The translations under genes were made by a program, and so were the position numbers. A model generated the notes under the pieces. It was not told the DNA's origin. It searched no databases and was given only the letters and a program-made list of their open reading frames with translations. From Sediminimonas qiaohouensis DSM 21189 (GTDB taxonomy: Bacteria; Pseudomonadota; Alphaproteobacteria; Rhodobacterales; Rhodobacteraceae), in contig NZ_AUIJ01000003.1 in the NCBI RefSeq assembly GCF_000423645.1, positions 120,203-184,202 on the forward strand: a stretch of 64,000 nucleotides of DNA. Reading direction: 5' to 3'. Positions 54,226-64,000 of this stretch are shown here, in pieces. Position 1 is the stretch's first letter; the number at the start of each line of letters is the position of its first letter.

Positions 54226-55443
54226 ATGCACGTGAATACAGACAGATTTCTGGCGGAGCTGCACAAGCTGCGGGAGTTTGGCGCCGCCGGCGTGGGCAAG
54301 GGCGTTGTGCGCCCCGCCTATTCGCCCGCGGATATCGAGGCGCGCAAGTGGCTGGCCGAGCGAATGAGGCTGGCCGGGCTAACGCCGCATTTCGATCCGG
54401 TGGGCAACCTGTGGGGGCTGGCGCCGCTGGATGCGGGCGAAAAGAGTCTTCTGCTCGGCTCGCACAGCGACAGCCAGCCCGAGGGTGGATGGCTGGACGG
54501 GGCGTTGGGCGTGATGATGGCGCTTGAGATCGCCCGCAGCGCGCGCGAGGCGGATGGCCCGGCGGTGTCGGTGGTCAGCTTCCAGGATGAGGAGGGGCGC
54601 TTTGGCGTGACCACGGGAAGCTCCATCTGGGCCGGGAACCTGTCGTTGGAACAAGCGGATACGCTGACCGATCGTGATGGCATCACCTTTGCCGAGGCCC
54701 GCAGCGCGATGGCGCATCTGGCCGAGGGGTTTGTCGCGCCCGACCGATTCGATGGGTTCATCGAGTGTCATATCGAACAGGGGCCATGGCTATATGAGGC
54801 GGGGGAAGCGGCGGGTGTCGTCACCGGCATCGTGGGTATTCGCGACATGCGAATCACGCTCAAAGGGCAGCAAAACCACGCCGGCACCACGCCCATGCAC
54901 CGCAGGCGGGATGCCTTTCAGGCGCTGTCGGAGTTCAACACGCGCCTGAATGATCGGTTCCGCAACGTCGTGACGCCTGAAACCGTCTGGACCATCGGGC
55001 ATGTCGACGTGCAGCCCGGCGCCCACTCCATCGTGCCGGGGAAATGCGTGTTTTCCATGCAATGGCGTGACATGGACGCCGATCGGCTGGCGCGGATGGA
55101 GGCGATCATTCGCGATACCGCAACCGAGGTGGCCGGCGATATGGCGATGGAATTGAGCTATGGTCCGATGCTGGGGCTGGAGCCGGTGGCGATGGACAAG
55201 GACCAGCAGGCGGCATTGCGCGCCGCCGCGCAGGATGTTGCGCCGGATCGCTGGCGCAGCATGCCGTCGGGGGCGCTGCATGACGCCAGCAACGTGGCCG
55301 CCCTGATGCCTGCGGCGATGCTGTTCGTGCCGTCCATCGACGGGATCTCTCACGCCTTTGAAGAGGACACTGACGAGGCCGACCTCGCGACCGGCCTGAA
55401 GGTGTTGGCAGAGGCCGTTTCGCGCCTTCGTGGTGGCGGCTAA
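54226..55443 (+). CDS. M20 family Zn-dependent amidohydrolase (hydantoinase/carbamoylase type)
   Basis: A 405-residue cytoplasmic amidase related to N-carbamoyl-L-amino acid hydrolase, beta-ureidopropionase and allantoate amidohydrolase. Metal ligands are seen in [19 protein letters not shown] (His, Asp), [10 protein letters not shown] (Glu pair), and [10 protein letters not shown] (His); the last His is in [10 protein letters not shown]. The dimerisation domain has [14 protein letters not shown]. The substrate cannot be told from sequence; a pyrimidine or purine ureide is likely. The start follows AAGGGGGGACCGGC. Confidence 0.9.
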   Translation: MHVNTDRFLAELHKLREFGAAGVGKGVVRPAYSPADIEARKWLAERMRLAGLTPHFDPVGNLWGLAPLDAGEKSLLLGSHSDSQPEGGWLDGALGVMMALEIARSAREADGPAVSVVSFQDEEGRFGVTTGSSIWAGNLSLEQADTLTDRDGITFAEARSAMAHLAEGFVAPDRFDGFIECHIEQGPWLYEAGEAAGVVTGIVGIRDMRITLKGQQNHAGTTPMHRRRDAFQALSEFNTRLNDRFRNVVTPETVWTIGHVDVQPGAHSIVPGKCVFSMQWRDMDADRLARMEAIIRDTATEVAGDMAMELSYGPMLGLEPVAMDKDQQAALRAAAQDVAPDRWRSMPSGALHDASNVAALMPAAMLFVPSIDGISHAFEEDTDEADLATGLKVLAEAVSRLRGGG

Positions 55444-55870
55444 GGGGGTTCTCTCGTCTCGGTCATCGGCCGTTCGGAGCGTTCCGAAGGCGAGTTCGGC
55501 CTCGCCAGGTTTACTCAAATTGCTGCAATGCGCATCAAAGGCAATGCGCAAAGATAGTTTGTTGTGCGAATGGAAGCTCTTTGCGGAGTGTCGCTTACAG
55601 AGCTTGAAACGCCGCCTTTAGTATGCGAAACGATAGCAGCAGGGGAGCTTTGCGGCGAAATAAGCTTCGACAAGCAAATTAATAAACATGCCGCTGAAAA
55701 CGTGCCGGGCAAACCGGAAAGCGCCCCAAGGCCGCCAAAACAGGCGGGCCGCCACAAAGAACAAATTCTAGGGCCGGCCGGAATGCACCCCCCAAGGGAT
55801 GCGGGCGGGTCGGATGATGACCCGGCGGGTGCGCCGCCGGAGTGTCAGCAGAAATGGAGCGATGAGACGC
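55444..55870. promoter_or_regulatory. Leader and regulatory region of the betaine/SAM-cycle operon
   Basis: 427 bp with no supported gene, AT-richer from about 55510 to 55700. It contains a GCAATGCGCA direct repeat (55525-55534 and 55541-55550), an AAGCTCT/AGAGCTT inverted repeat (55574-55580 and 55599-55605), and a CGGGTC/GACCCG hairpin close to the start (55806-55824). I compared it by eye with SAH, SAM-II, SAM/SAH and glycine riboswitch motifs and found no match. Confidence 0.5.
55525..55550 (+). repeat. GCAATGCGCA direct repeat upstream of the GSMT-SDMT gene
   Basis: Two identical 10-mers start 16 bp apart, in an AT-richer patch of the leader. The spacing of about 1.5 helical turns and position fit a tandem regulator-binding site. 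Confidence 0.45.
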
Positions 55871-57556
55871 ATGACAGACTATCAAGCCGAGAACGCGGAA
55901 TTGACGCTGACCGATCAGGTATACGGAGAAGACCCGCTGGCCGATCGGGAGACGGATCACTATCGCAAGGAGTATGTCACGTCCTTCGTGGACAAGTGGG
56001 ACGAGTTGATCGACTGGCGCGGTCGCGCCGAAAGCGAGGGCCAGTTCTTTATCGACATTCTGCGCGCCCGCGGCAAGGAACGTGTGCTGGACGTGGCGTG
56101 CGGCACCGGGTTTCATTCGGTGCGCCTGACCGAGGCGGGGTTCGACGTGACAGCCGCCGATGGCTCTGCCGCGATGGTGGCCAAGGCGTTCCACAATGGC
56201 CAGGCGCGGGGCCTGATCCTCAAGACGGCGCAGGCCGATTGGCGCTGGCTCAACCGGGACATCAACGGCAAGTATGACGCGATTATCTGCCTGGGTAATT
56301 CGTTCACTCACCTCTACGAGGAATCCGATCGCCGCCGGGCATTGGCCGAATTCTATGCCGCGCTCAAGCATGACGGTATCCTGATCCTGGATCAGCGCAA
56401 CTACGACGCGATGTTGGATCAGGGCTTTTCGACAAAGCACAAGTATTACTATTGCGGCGACCAGGTTACCGCAGAGCCCGATCACGTTGACGAAGGTCTG
56501 TGCCGGATGCGCTATACCTTCCCCGATGGTGAGTCCTTCACACTGAACATGTGCCCAATTCGCAAGAACTATGTCCGCCGCCTGCTGGGCGAGGCTGGGT
56601 TCGAGCGCGTGCGCACCTATGGCGATTTCCAGGAAACCTATGCCGAGGACGAGCCGGATTTCTTCATCCACGTGGCGGAAAAATCGGCGCTGCACCTGGT
56701 TCGCTGGGGTGGCACCAAGGCTGATGGCGAAACGGATATTCGCGACATCACCGAGGATTACTACGATAGCGACGACGCCGATACGTTCTACTCCACCATT
56801 TGGGGCGGCGAGGATCTGCATATCGGTCTTTATGACGAAACCAGCGACATCCGCACCGCCAGCGATCGCACGATCGAGGCGATGATCGAAAAGCTGCCCA
56901 AGCTGACCGAGACCTCTCGTGTACTGGACATGGGCGCGGGTTATGGCGGCGCGATGCGCACGCTGGTGCGCAAGACCGGCTGCGAGGCGGTGTGCCTGAA
57001 CATTTCCGAGACCCAGAACGAATATAACCTCGGCAAGATCCGCGCGGCCAAGCTGACCGATCGGATTGGCGTGCGGCACGGCGTGTTCGAGGACGTGCCC
57101 GCCGACGACGATAGCTTTGACGTGGTCTGGAGCCAGGACGCATTCCTGCACTCGGATCAGCGCGACAAGGTGATGGCCGAGGCGTTCCGCGTGCTCAAAC
57201 CCGGCGGGCATCTGATCTTTACCGATCCCATGCAGGCCGACGATGTGGCGCCGGGTGTCTTGCAGCCCGTGTATGACCGCCTGCAACTCAATAGCCTTGG
57301 GTCGATGCGGTTTTACCGTGAAGTGGCCGACACGCTTGGCTTTGAAACGGTCGAGCAGGACGAGATGACCGCGCAGTTGCGCAGCCACTACGCCCGCGTC
57401 CGCGAAGAGCTGTTGGCAAACTACGACCGCTTGCGCGAGAACGGCAGCTCTGCCGAGTACCTCGACAAGATGGCGGTCGGGCTTGAGAACTGGGTCAAGG
57501 CGGCCGATGCCGGGCATCTCGCCTGGGGCATCCAGCAGTTCCGCAAGCCTGCGTAA
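55871..57556 (+). CDS. Fused glycine/sarcosine and sarcosine/dimethylglycine N-methyltransferase
   Basis: A 561-residue two-domain enzyme predicted to methylate glycine three times with SAM to give glycine betaine, the main compatible solute. Residues 1-275 are a GSMT-type methyltransferase (SAM motif I VLDVACGTGFHSVRL at 72-86, ICLGNSFTHLYE); 280-561 is an SDMT-type domain (WGGEDLHIGLYDE, VLDMGAGYGGAMRTL at 351-365, FTDPMQADDV). Similar fusions are known from halophiles such as Actinopolyspora. I take MTDYQAENAE as start. An ATG three codons earlier is too close to the GGAG. First gene of the SAM-cycle cluster. Confidence 0.9.
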   Translation: MTDYQAENAELTLTDQVYGEDPLADRETDHYRKEYVTSFVDKWDELIDWRGRAESEGQFFIDILRARGKERVLDVACGTGFHSVRLTEAGFDVTAADGSAAMVAKAFHNGQARGLILKTAQADWRWLNRDINGKYDAIICLGNSFTHLYEESDRRRALAEFYAALKHDGILILDQRNYDAMLDQGFSTKHKYYYCGDQVTAEPDHVDEGLCRMRYTFPDGESFTLNMCPIRKNYVRRLLGEAGFERVRTYGDFQETYAEDEPDFFIHVAEKSALHLVRWGGTKADGETDIRDITEDYYDSDDADTFYSTIWGGEDLHIGLYDETSDIRTASDRTIEAMIEKLPKLTETSRVLDMGAGYGGAMRTLVRKTGCEAVCLNISETQNEYNLGKIRAAKLTDRIGVRHGVFEDVPADDDSFDVVWSQDAFLHSDQRDKVMAEAFRVLKPGGHLIFTDPMQADDVAPGVLQPVYDRLQLNSLGSMRFYREVADTLGFETVEQDEMTAQLRSHYARVREELLANYDRLRENGSSAEYLDKMAVGLENWVKAADAGHLAWGIQQFRKPA

Positions 57557-57628
57557 GCAATGGCACCGGGGCGGCCATATCGGCCGCGCCCGGCTCGCCA
57601 CCGGTTTCCCAACAACGGAGTGACATCG

Positions 57629-58507
57629 ATGACCGGGCAAACCCCCGATCACCAGATTGCAGTATCGTTCGAGCTGTTCCCGCCCAAGACCGAGGCAGGC
57701 CTAAAGACGCTTGCGCGAACGGTGGATCATCTCGAGGCCGCCGCCCCCGAATATTTCTCGGTTACCTACGGGGCCGGGGGCAGCACCCGTGACCGCACCG
57801 CCAAGGTGGTGGACATGGTGGGGGGCCGCACCGGCTTGCCTGTCGCGCATCATCTGACCTGCGTCGGCGCCAGCCGCGCGCAGATCGATGAGCAGGCGAA
57901 AGAGTTGTGGGCAAGCGGCATCCGCAAGATTGTTGCCCTACGCGGCGACCTCCCCGAAGGCGAAAGCCTGGCCGAAGACGGCTATCACGATGCGGCCGAG
58001 CTGGTGGCGGGGCTGCGCAACGTGGCCGATTTCGACATCTCCGTCGCCGCCTATCCCGAGGTGCACCCCGAGGCCGCCAGCGCGCAAAGTGATCTGGATC
58101 ACCTCAAGCGCAAGCTGGATGCTGGGGCGAGCCGCGCGATCACGCAATATGCGTTTGATACCGATACGGTCCTGCGTTTCATCGACCGGGCCCGCGACGC
58201 GGGGATCACGGCGCCGATCGTGCCGGGCATCATGCCGGTTGCCAATTTCGCTAGCCTCAAGAGGTTCTCGCAGGGCTGCGGCGCCTCGATCCCGGATTGG
58301 ATGGAAGAGATGTTCGCAGGCCTGGATGATACGCCCGAGATGCGCGCAATGGTCGCTACCAGCGTTGCCACTCAGCAGTGCCAGCGACTTATGGCCGCTG
58401 GCGTCGACGCGTTTCATATATATACCCTGAACAAGCCCGACGTATCCTTGGCGATATGCCGGGCACTGGGCCTGCCGGTGCGCGCCGTAACGGAATGCGC
58501 CGCCTGA
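57629..58507 (+). CDS. metF: Methylenetetrahydrofolate reductase
   Basis: A 292-residue FAD enzyme reducing 5,10-methylene-THF to 5-methyl-THF, the methyl donor for methionine synthase. SFELFPPKTEAGL at the start carries the catalytic Glu, followed by FSVTYGAGGSTRDRT, VALRGDLPEG, AAYPEVHPEAAS and FHIYTLNKPDV. The start at 57629 follows CGGAGTGACATCG. It lies 72 bp after the methyltransferase; the gap has a GGGGCGGCC hairpin. Its place here suggests a dedicated methyl-folate supply. Confidence 0.94.
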   Translation: MTGQTPDHQIAVSFELFPPKTEAGLKTLARTVDHLEAAAPEYFSVTYGAGGSTRDRTAKVVDMVGGRTGLPVAHHLTCVGASRAQIDEQAKELWASGIRKIVALRGDLPEGESLAEDGYHDAAELVAGLRNVADFDISVAAYPEVHPEAASAQSDLDHLKRKLDAGASRAITQYAFDTDTVLRFIDRARDAGITAPIVPGIMPVANFASLKRFSQGCGASIPDWMEEMFAGLDDTPEMRAMVATSVATQQCQRLMAAGVDAFHIYTLNKPDVSLAICRALGLPVRAVTECAA

Positions 58508-58528
58508 TCTGAGAGGACGGAAAAGACG

Positions 58529-59601
58529 ATGACAGCAGATATCAGGAAACACGCCGCCGAGCGGATACTGGTGATGGACGGGGCCATGGGCACCATGATC
58601 CAGCAGGAAAAGCCGAACGAGGCGACGTATCGCGGGGACCGGTTTGCCGAGCACTCCTGCGATGTCGGCGGCAACAACGAGCTGCTCAGCTTGACGCAAC
58701 CCGACATGATCCGCCGCATTCATGGCGATTTCCTGGAGGCCGGGGCGGATATCCTGTGCACCAACACGTTTGGCGCCAACGCCATCAGCCAGGCCGACTA
58801 TGCCATGGAAGGCCTGGTCGAAGAGATGAACGTCGAAAGCGTGCGCCTCGCCCGCGAGGCGGCCGAGGCCGCGGCGACCCCTGATCGGCCCCGCTGGGTG
58901 GCCGGGGGGATCGGGCCGACGAACCAGACCTGTTCGATCAGTCCCGATGTCAACGATCCGGGCTACCGCGCCGTGACGTTTGACACGATGGCCGGAGCTT
59001 ACCGCGAAGCGACCGAGGGCCTGATCAAGGGGGGGTGTGACCTGATCCTGATCGAGACGATCTTTGACACATTGAATGCCAAGGCCGCGATCTATGCCAT
59101 TGAATCCCTGCGCGACGAGGGGGTCGAGGTGCCGCCGTTGATGATTTCGGGCACCATCACCGACCGCTCCGGCCGCACCCTGACGGGGCAGACGCCCGAG
59201 GCATTCTGGACCTCCGTCGCGCATGCGCGGCCATTTTCGGTGGGCCTCAACTGCGCGCTTGGCGCGGGCGAGATGCGGCAGCACGTGCGCACCCTTTCCG
59301 AGGTTGCCGATACCCGCATCAGCGCCTACCCCAACGCTGGCCTGCCCAACGAGATGGGCGGCTATGACGAGACGCCAGAGGAAACTGCGGCGCATCTGGG
59401 CGAATGGGCCGATGCGGGGCTTGTCAACATTGTTGGCGGCTGCTGCGGGACGACGCCGGACCACATTCGCGCCATCGCGGAGGCGGTCGCCGGCAAGGCG
59501 CCGCGCGTGGTTCCTGAAAAGGTCGCGCGGATGCGTCTGAGCGGTCTTGAGATGTTCGAAGCCCCCGGCGTCGATGCCGGGGCGATCAAGGAGGGCGCTG
59601 T

Positions 59602-59605
<4 letters not shown>
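58529..59605 (+). CDS. Methionine synthase, homocysteine-binding module (split MetH part 1)
   Basis: A 358-residue homocysteine S-methyltransferase domain equal to the N-terminal module of E. coli MetH ([47 protein letters not shown]). The zinc cysteines are present near 241 and 304-305. It ends in the [12 protein letters not shown] linker that in MetH leads into the folate module, which here is the next gene. Often annotated as betaine-homocysteine methyltransferase; the split-MetH reading is better because the next gene lacks this module. It overlaps that gene by 4 bp. Confidence 0.92.
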
Positions 59606-62277
<2,672 letters not shown>

Positions 62278-62317
62278 TCAACGCAGGCGCAACTCAATAT
62301 CGAAGGAGAGGAACGAG

Positions 62318-63502
62318 ATGAGCGACAAGACCTGGCTGTTTACCAGCGAATCGGTGTCCGAAGGGCACCCCGACAAGGTGTGTGACCGGATTTCCGACGC
62401 GGTTCTGGATGCGTACCTGGCCGCCGATCCGCAGGCGCGCGTTGCCTGCGAGACGCTGACAACCACCGATCACGTCACCATCGCCGGCGAGGTGCGCGGC
62501 CCCGACAGCGTGCTCAAGGATGTCGAGCAGATCGCACGCGACGCGATCAAGGACATCGGCTATGATCAGCCCGGGTTTTCTTGGAAAACCGCCGAGGTCG
62601 TCTGCCGCCTGCACGCGCAATCGTCGGACATCGCCATGGGCGTCGATGAGGGCGACAAGGGCGAAGAGGGTGCCGGCGACCAGGGCATCATGTTCGGCTA
62701 TGCCTGCAACGAGACCGACGAGCTGATGCCGGCCCCGATCCAGTTCTCGCACCGCATCCTGCGCCACATGGCCGAGGATCGGAAATCGGGCAAGCAGCCC
62801 GGCTTTGGCCCCGACGCCAAGAGCCAGGTCACGCTGAAGTATCAAAACGGCAAGCCGGTTGGCGTGGACACTGTCGTCGTCTCGACCCAGCACGCCGAGG
62901 GCGTGAGCCAGGACGAAGTGCGCGAAATGGTCAAACCCTATATCGAGGGCGCTTTCCCCGATGGCTGGAGCCTGCCCGATGACCGCCTGATCGTGAATCC
63001 CACCGGGCAGTTCATCATCGGCGGCCCCGATGGCGACGCGGGCCTTACGGGGCGCAAGATCATCGTCGACACCTACGGCGGCGCGGCCCCGCATGGCGGC
63101 GGCGCGTTTTCGGGCAAGGACCCGACCAAGGTTGACCGCTCAGCGGCTTATGCGTCCCGCTACCTGGCCAAGAACGTCGTGGCCGCAGGGCTTGCCGACA
63201 AGTGCCAGATCCAGTTGGCCTATGCCATTGGTGTCCCCGAGCCGGTTGCCGTCTACGTCAATACGCTGGGCACCGGACGTGTGGACGAAGACAAGCTGGC
63301 GCGCACCCTGCGCGAGATGGTTCGCCTGACGCCGCGCGGCATCCGCGAGCACCTGGACCTGCTGCGCCCGATCTACACCCGCACCGCGGCCTATGGCCAC
63401 TTTGGCCGTGACGCCACCGATGATGGCGGTTTCTCCTGGGAGCGTACCGATCTGGCCGATGAGTTGGCCCGTACCTTTGGTGCCACCCAAGCCGCCGAGT
63501 GA
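62318..63502 (+). CDS. metK: S-adenosylmethionine synthetase
   Basis: A 394-residue methionine adenosyltransferase making SAM from methionine and ATP. It has [20 protein letters not shown] near the N-terminus, [12 protein letters not shown] (ATP-binding), and the [16 protein letters not shown] phosphate loop. GAAGGAGAGGAACGAG precedes the start. The 40-bp gap after metH is too short for a riboswitch, so it depends on read-through from upstream. It supplies SAM for the betaine methyltransferase. Confidence 0.97.
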   Translation: MSDKTWLFTSESVSEGHPDKVCDRISDAVLDAYLAADPQARVACETLTTTDHVTIAGEVRGPDSVLKDVEQIARDAIKDIGYDQPGFSWKTAEVVCRLHAQSSDIAMGVDEGDKGEEGAGDQGIMFGYACNETDELMPAPIQFSHRILRHMAEDRKSGKQPGFGPDAKSQVTLKYQNGKPVGVDTVVVSTQHAEGVSQDEVREMVKPYIEGAFPDGWSLPDDRLIVNPTGQFIIGGPDGDAGLTGRKIIVDTYGGAAPHGGGAFSGKDPTKVDRSAAYASRYLAKNVVAAGLADKCQIQLAYAIGVPEPVAVYVNTLGTGRVDEDKLARTLREMVRLTPRGIREHLDLLRPIYTRTAAYGHFGRDATDDGGFSWERTDLADELARTFGATQAAE

Positions 63503-63543
63503 TGCCCCGCGCGCGGGATCAAAAAAGATAAAGGAACGATACA

Positions 63544-64000
63544 ATGAACAAACCGGAACAAATGACCACGGATTACATAATCAAGGATCTTTCACTATCG
63601 GCTTATGGTCGCAAGGAGTTGGCGATTGCTGAGACGGAGATGCCAGGTTTGATGGCGCTTCGGGAGGAGTTTGCAGGCGCGCAGCCGCTGAAGGGCGCGC
63701 GGATTGCGGGTAGCCTGCACATGACGATCCAGACGGCCGTTCTGATCGAGACGCTTGTTGCGCTCGGGGCGGATGTTCGCTGGGCGTCGTGCAACATCTT
63801 CTCGACGCAGGACCACGCTGCGGCGGCGATCGCCGAGGGCGGCACGCCCGTGTTCGCGGTGAAGGGCGAGACGCTTGAGGAATACTGGGATTACTGCGAC
63901 CGGATTTTCCAGTTTTCCGAGGGCACGGCGAACATGATCCTCGACGATGGCGGCGATGCGACGATGTACGTGCTTCTTGGCGCGCGCGTCGAAGAGGGCG
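63544..64000 (+). CDS. ahcY: Adenosylhomocysteinase (5' part; continues past window)
   Basis: The first 152 residues of S-adenosylhomocysteine hydrolase, which removes the inhibitory product of methylation by splitting it to homocysteine and adenosine. [55 protein letters not shown] and [10 protein letters not shown] are clear family segments. AAAGGAACGATACA precedes the ATG. The NAD-binding and C-terminal parts lie beyond the edge. It completes the cycle from SAM back to homocysteine. Confidence 0.95.
   Translation, partial: MNKPEQMTTDYIIKDLSLSAYGRKELAIAETEMPGLMALREEFAGAQPLKGARIAGSLHMTIQTAVLIETLVALGADVRWASCNIFSTQDHAAAAIAEGGTPVFAVKGETLEEYWDYCDRIFQFSEGTANMILDDGGDATMYVLLGARVEEG

Noticed and set aside
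55444..55870. A known SAH, SAM-II or glycine riboswitch in the betaine operon leader
   Set aside because: None of the conserved core sequences I know for these classes is present. A new class cannot be excluded and is listed as a finding instead.
55564..56277. A 237-codon plus-strand frame overlapping the methyltransferase start
   Set aside because: Most of it runs out of frame through the GSMT domain. The first part has no ribosome site and no recognisable product.
62278..62317. A SAM/SAH riboswitch before metK, as known in Rhodobacterales
   Set aside because: The gap is 40 bp, mostly ribosome binding site, and has no pseudoknot-like pattern. There is no room for the element.

Overview
The window is one strand-mixed stretch of a high-GC alphaproteobacterial chromosome, most likely a marine Rhodobacteraceae/Roseobacter-group bacterium. 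Pointers to this are a RpoE-ChrR singlet-oxygen pair divergent from an FAD oxidoreductase-DUF1365-SDR operon, a MoxR/DUF58/DUF4159 operon, a glcDEF glycolate oxidase, a taurine-pyruvate-type aminotransferase, PuuD, and family-typical intergenic inverted repeats. Gene density is high and many neighbours overlap by 4 bp. I found no rRNA, tRNA, CRISPR array, prophage or insertion sequence.

Layout. 1-7.3 kb: end of an ABC transporter ATPase gene, an NDUFS6-like zinc-finger protein, DNA polymerase I, a small membrane protein, a universal stress protein, an acyl-CoA thioesterase and a DUF1285 protein. 7.3-14 kb: four overlapping genes, MoxR ATPase, DUF58, a DUF4159 membrane protein and a vWA-like membrane protein. 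14.6-18.7 kb: glcDEF. 18.7-24.4 kb: a secreted trypsin-like protease, a dispersed repeat, an aminotransferase, and a four-gene minus-strand operon (CinA-like, GNAT, CMD peroxidase, OmpA). 24.5-34.5 kb: sfsA, map, DUF2189, rsmD, a ferredoxin-reductase-like flavoprotein divergent from a peroxiredoxin, acetoacetyl-CoA synthetase, and a minus-strand group (pterin dehydratase, FemAB-like, GDPD, RidA). 34.7-42.7 kb: mlaA-mlaC, a class A PBP, glnK-amtB, an EamA exporter, and rhodanese-LysR. 42.8-51.2 kb: puuD, mutL, the ChrR/RpoE region with its divergent operon, a DUF3775 protein and a small secreted protein. 51.7-55.4 kb: two saccharopine-dehydrogenase-family genes and an M20 amidohydrolase.

The most notable system is at the right end (55.9-64 kb, continuing off the edge). 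It is a six-gene plus-strand cluster: a fused glycine/sarcosine plus sarcosine/dimethylglycine N-methyltransferase, metF, a methionine synthase split into two overlapping genes, metK and ahcY. Together these encode de novo glycine betaine synthesis from glycine with the whole activated-methyl cycle that feeds it. The 427-bp leader before it is locally AT-richer and carries direct and inverted repeats that no gene explains.

A second regulatory signal is in the RpoE region. Two face-to-face promoters with an 18-bp spacer match the Rhodobacter RpoE consensus between rpoE and the FAD-oxidoreductase operon, and a third, weaker match lies upstream of the DUF3775 gene.
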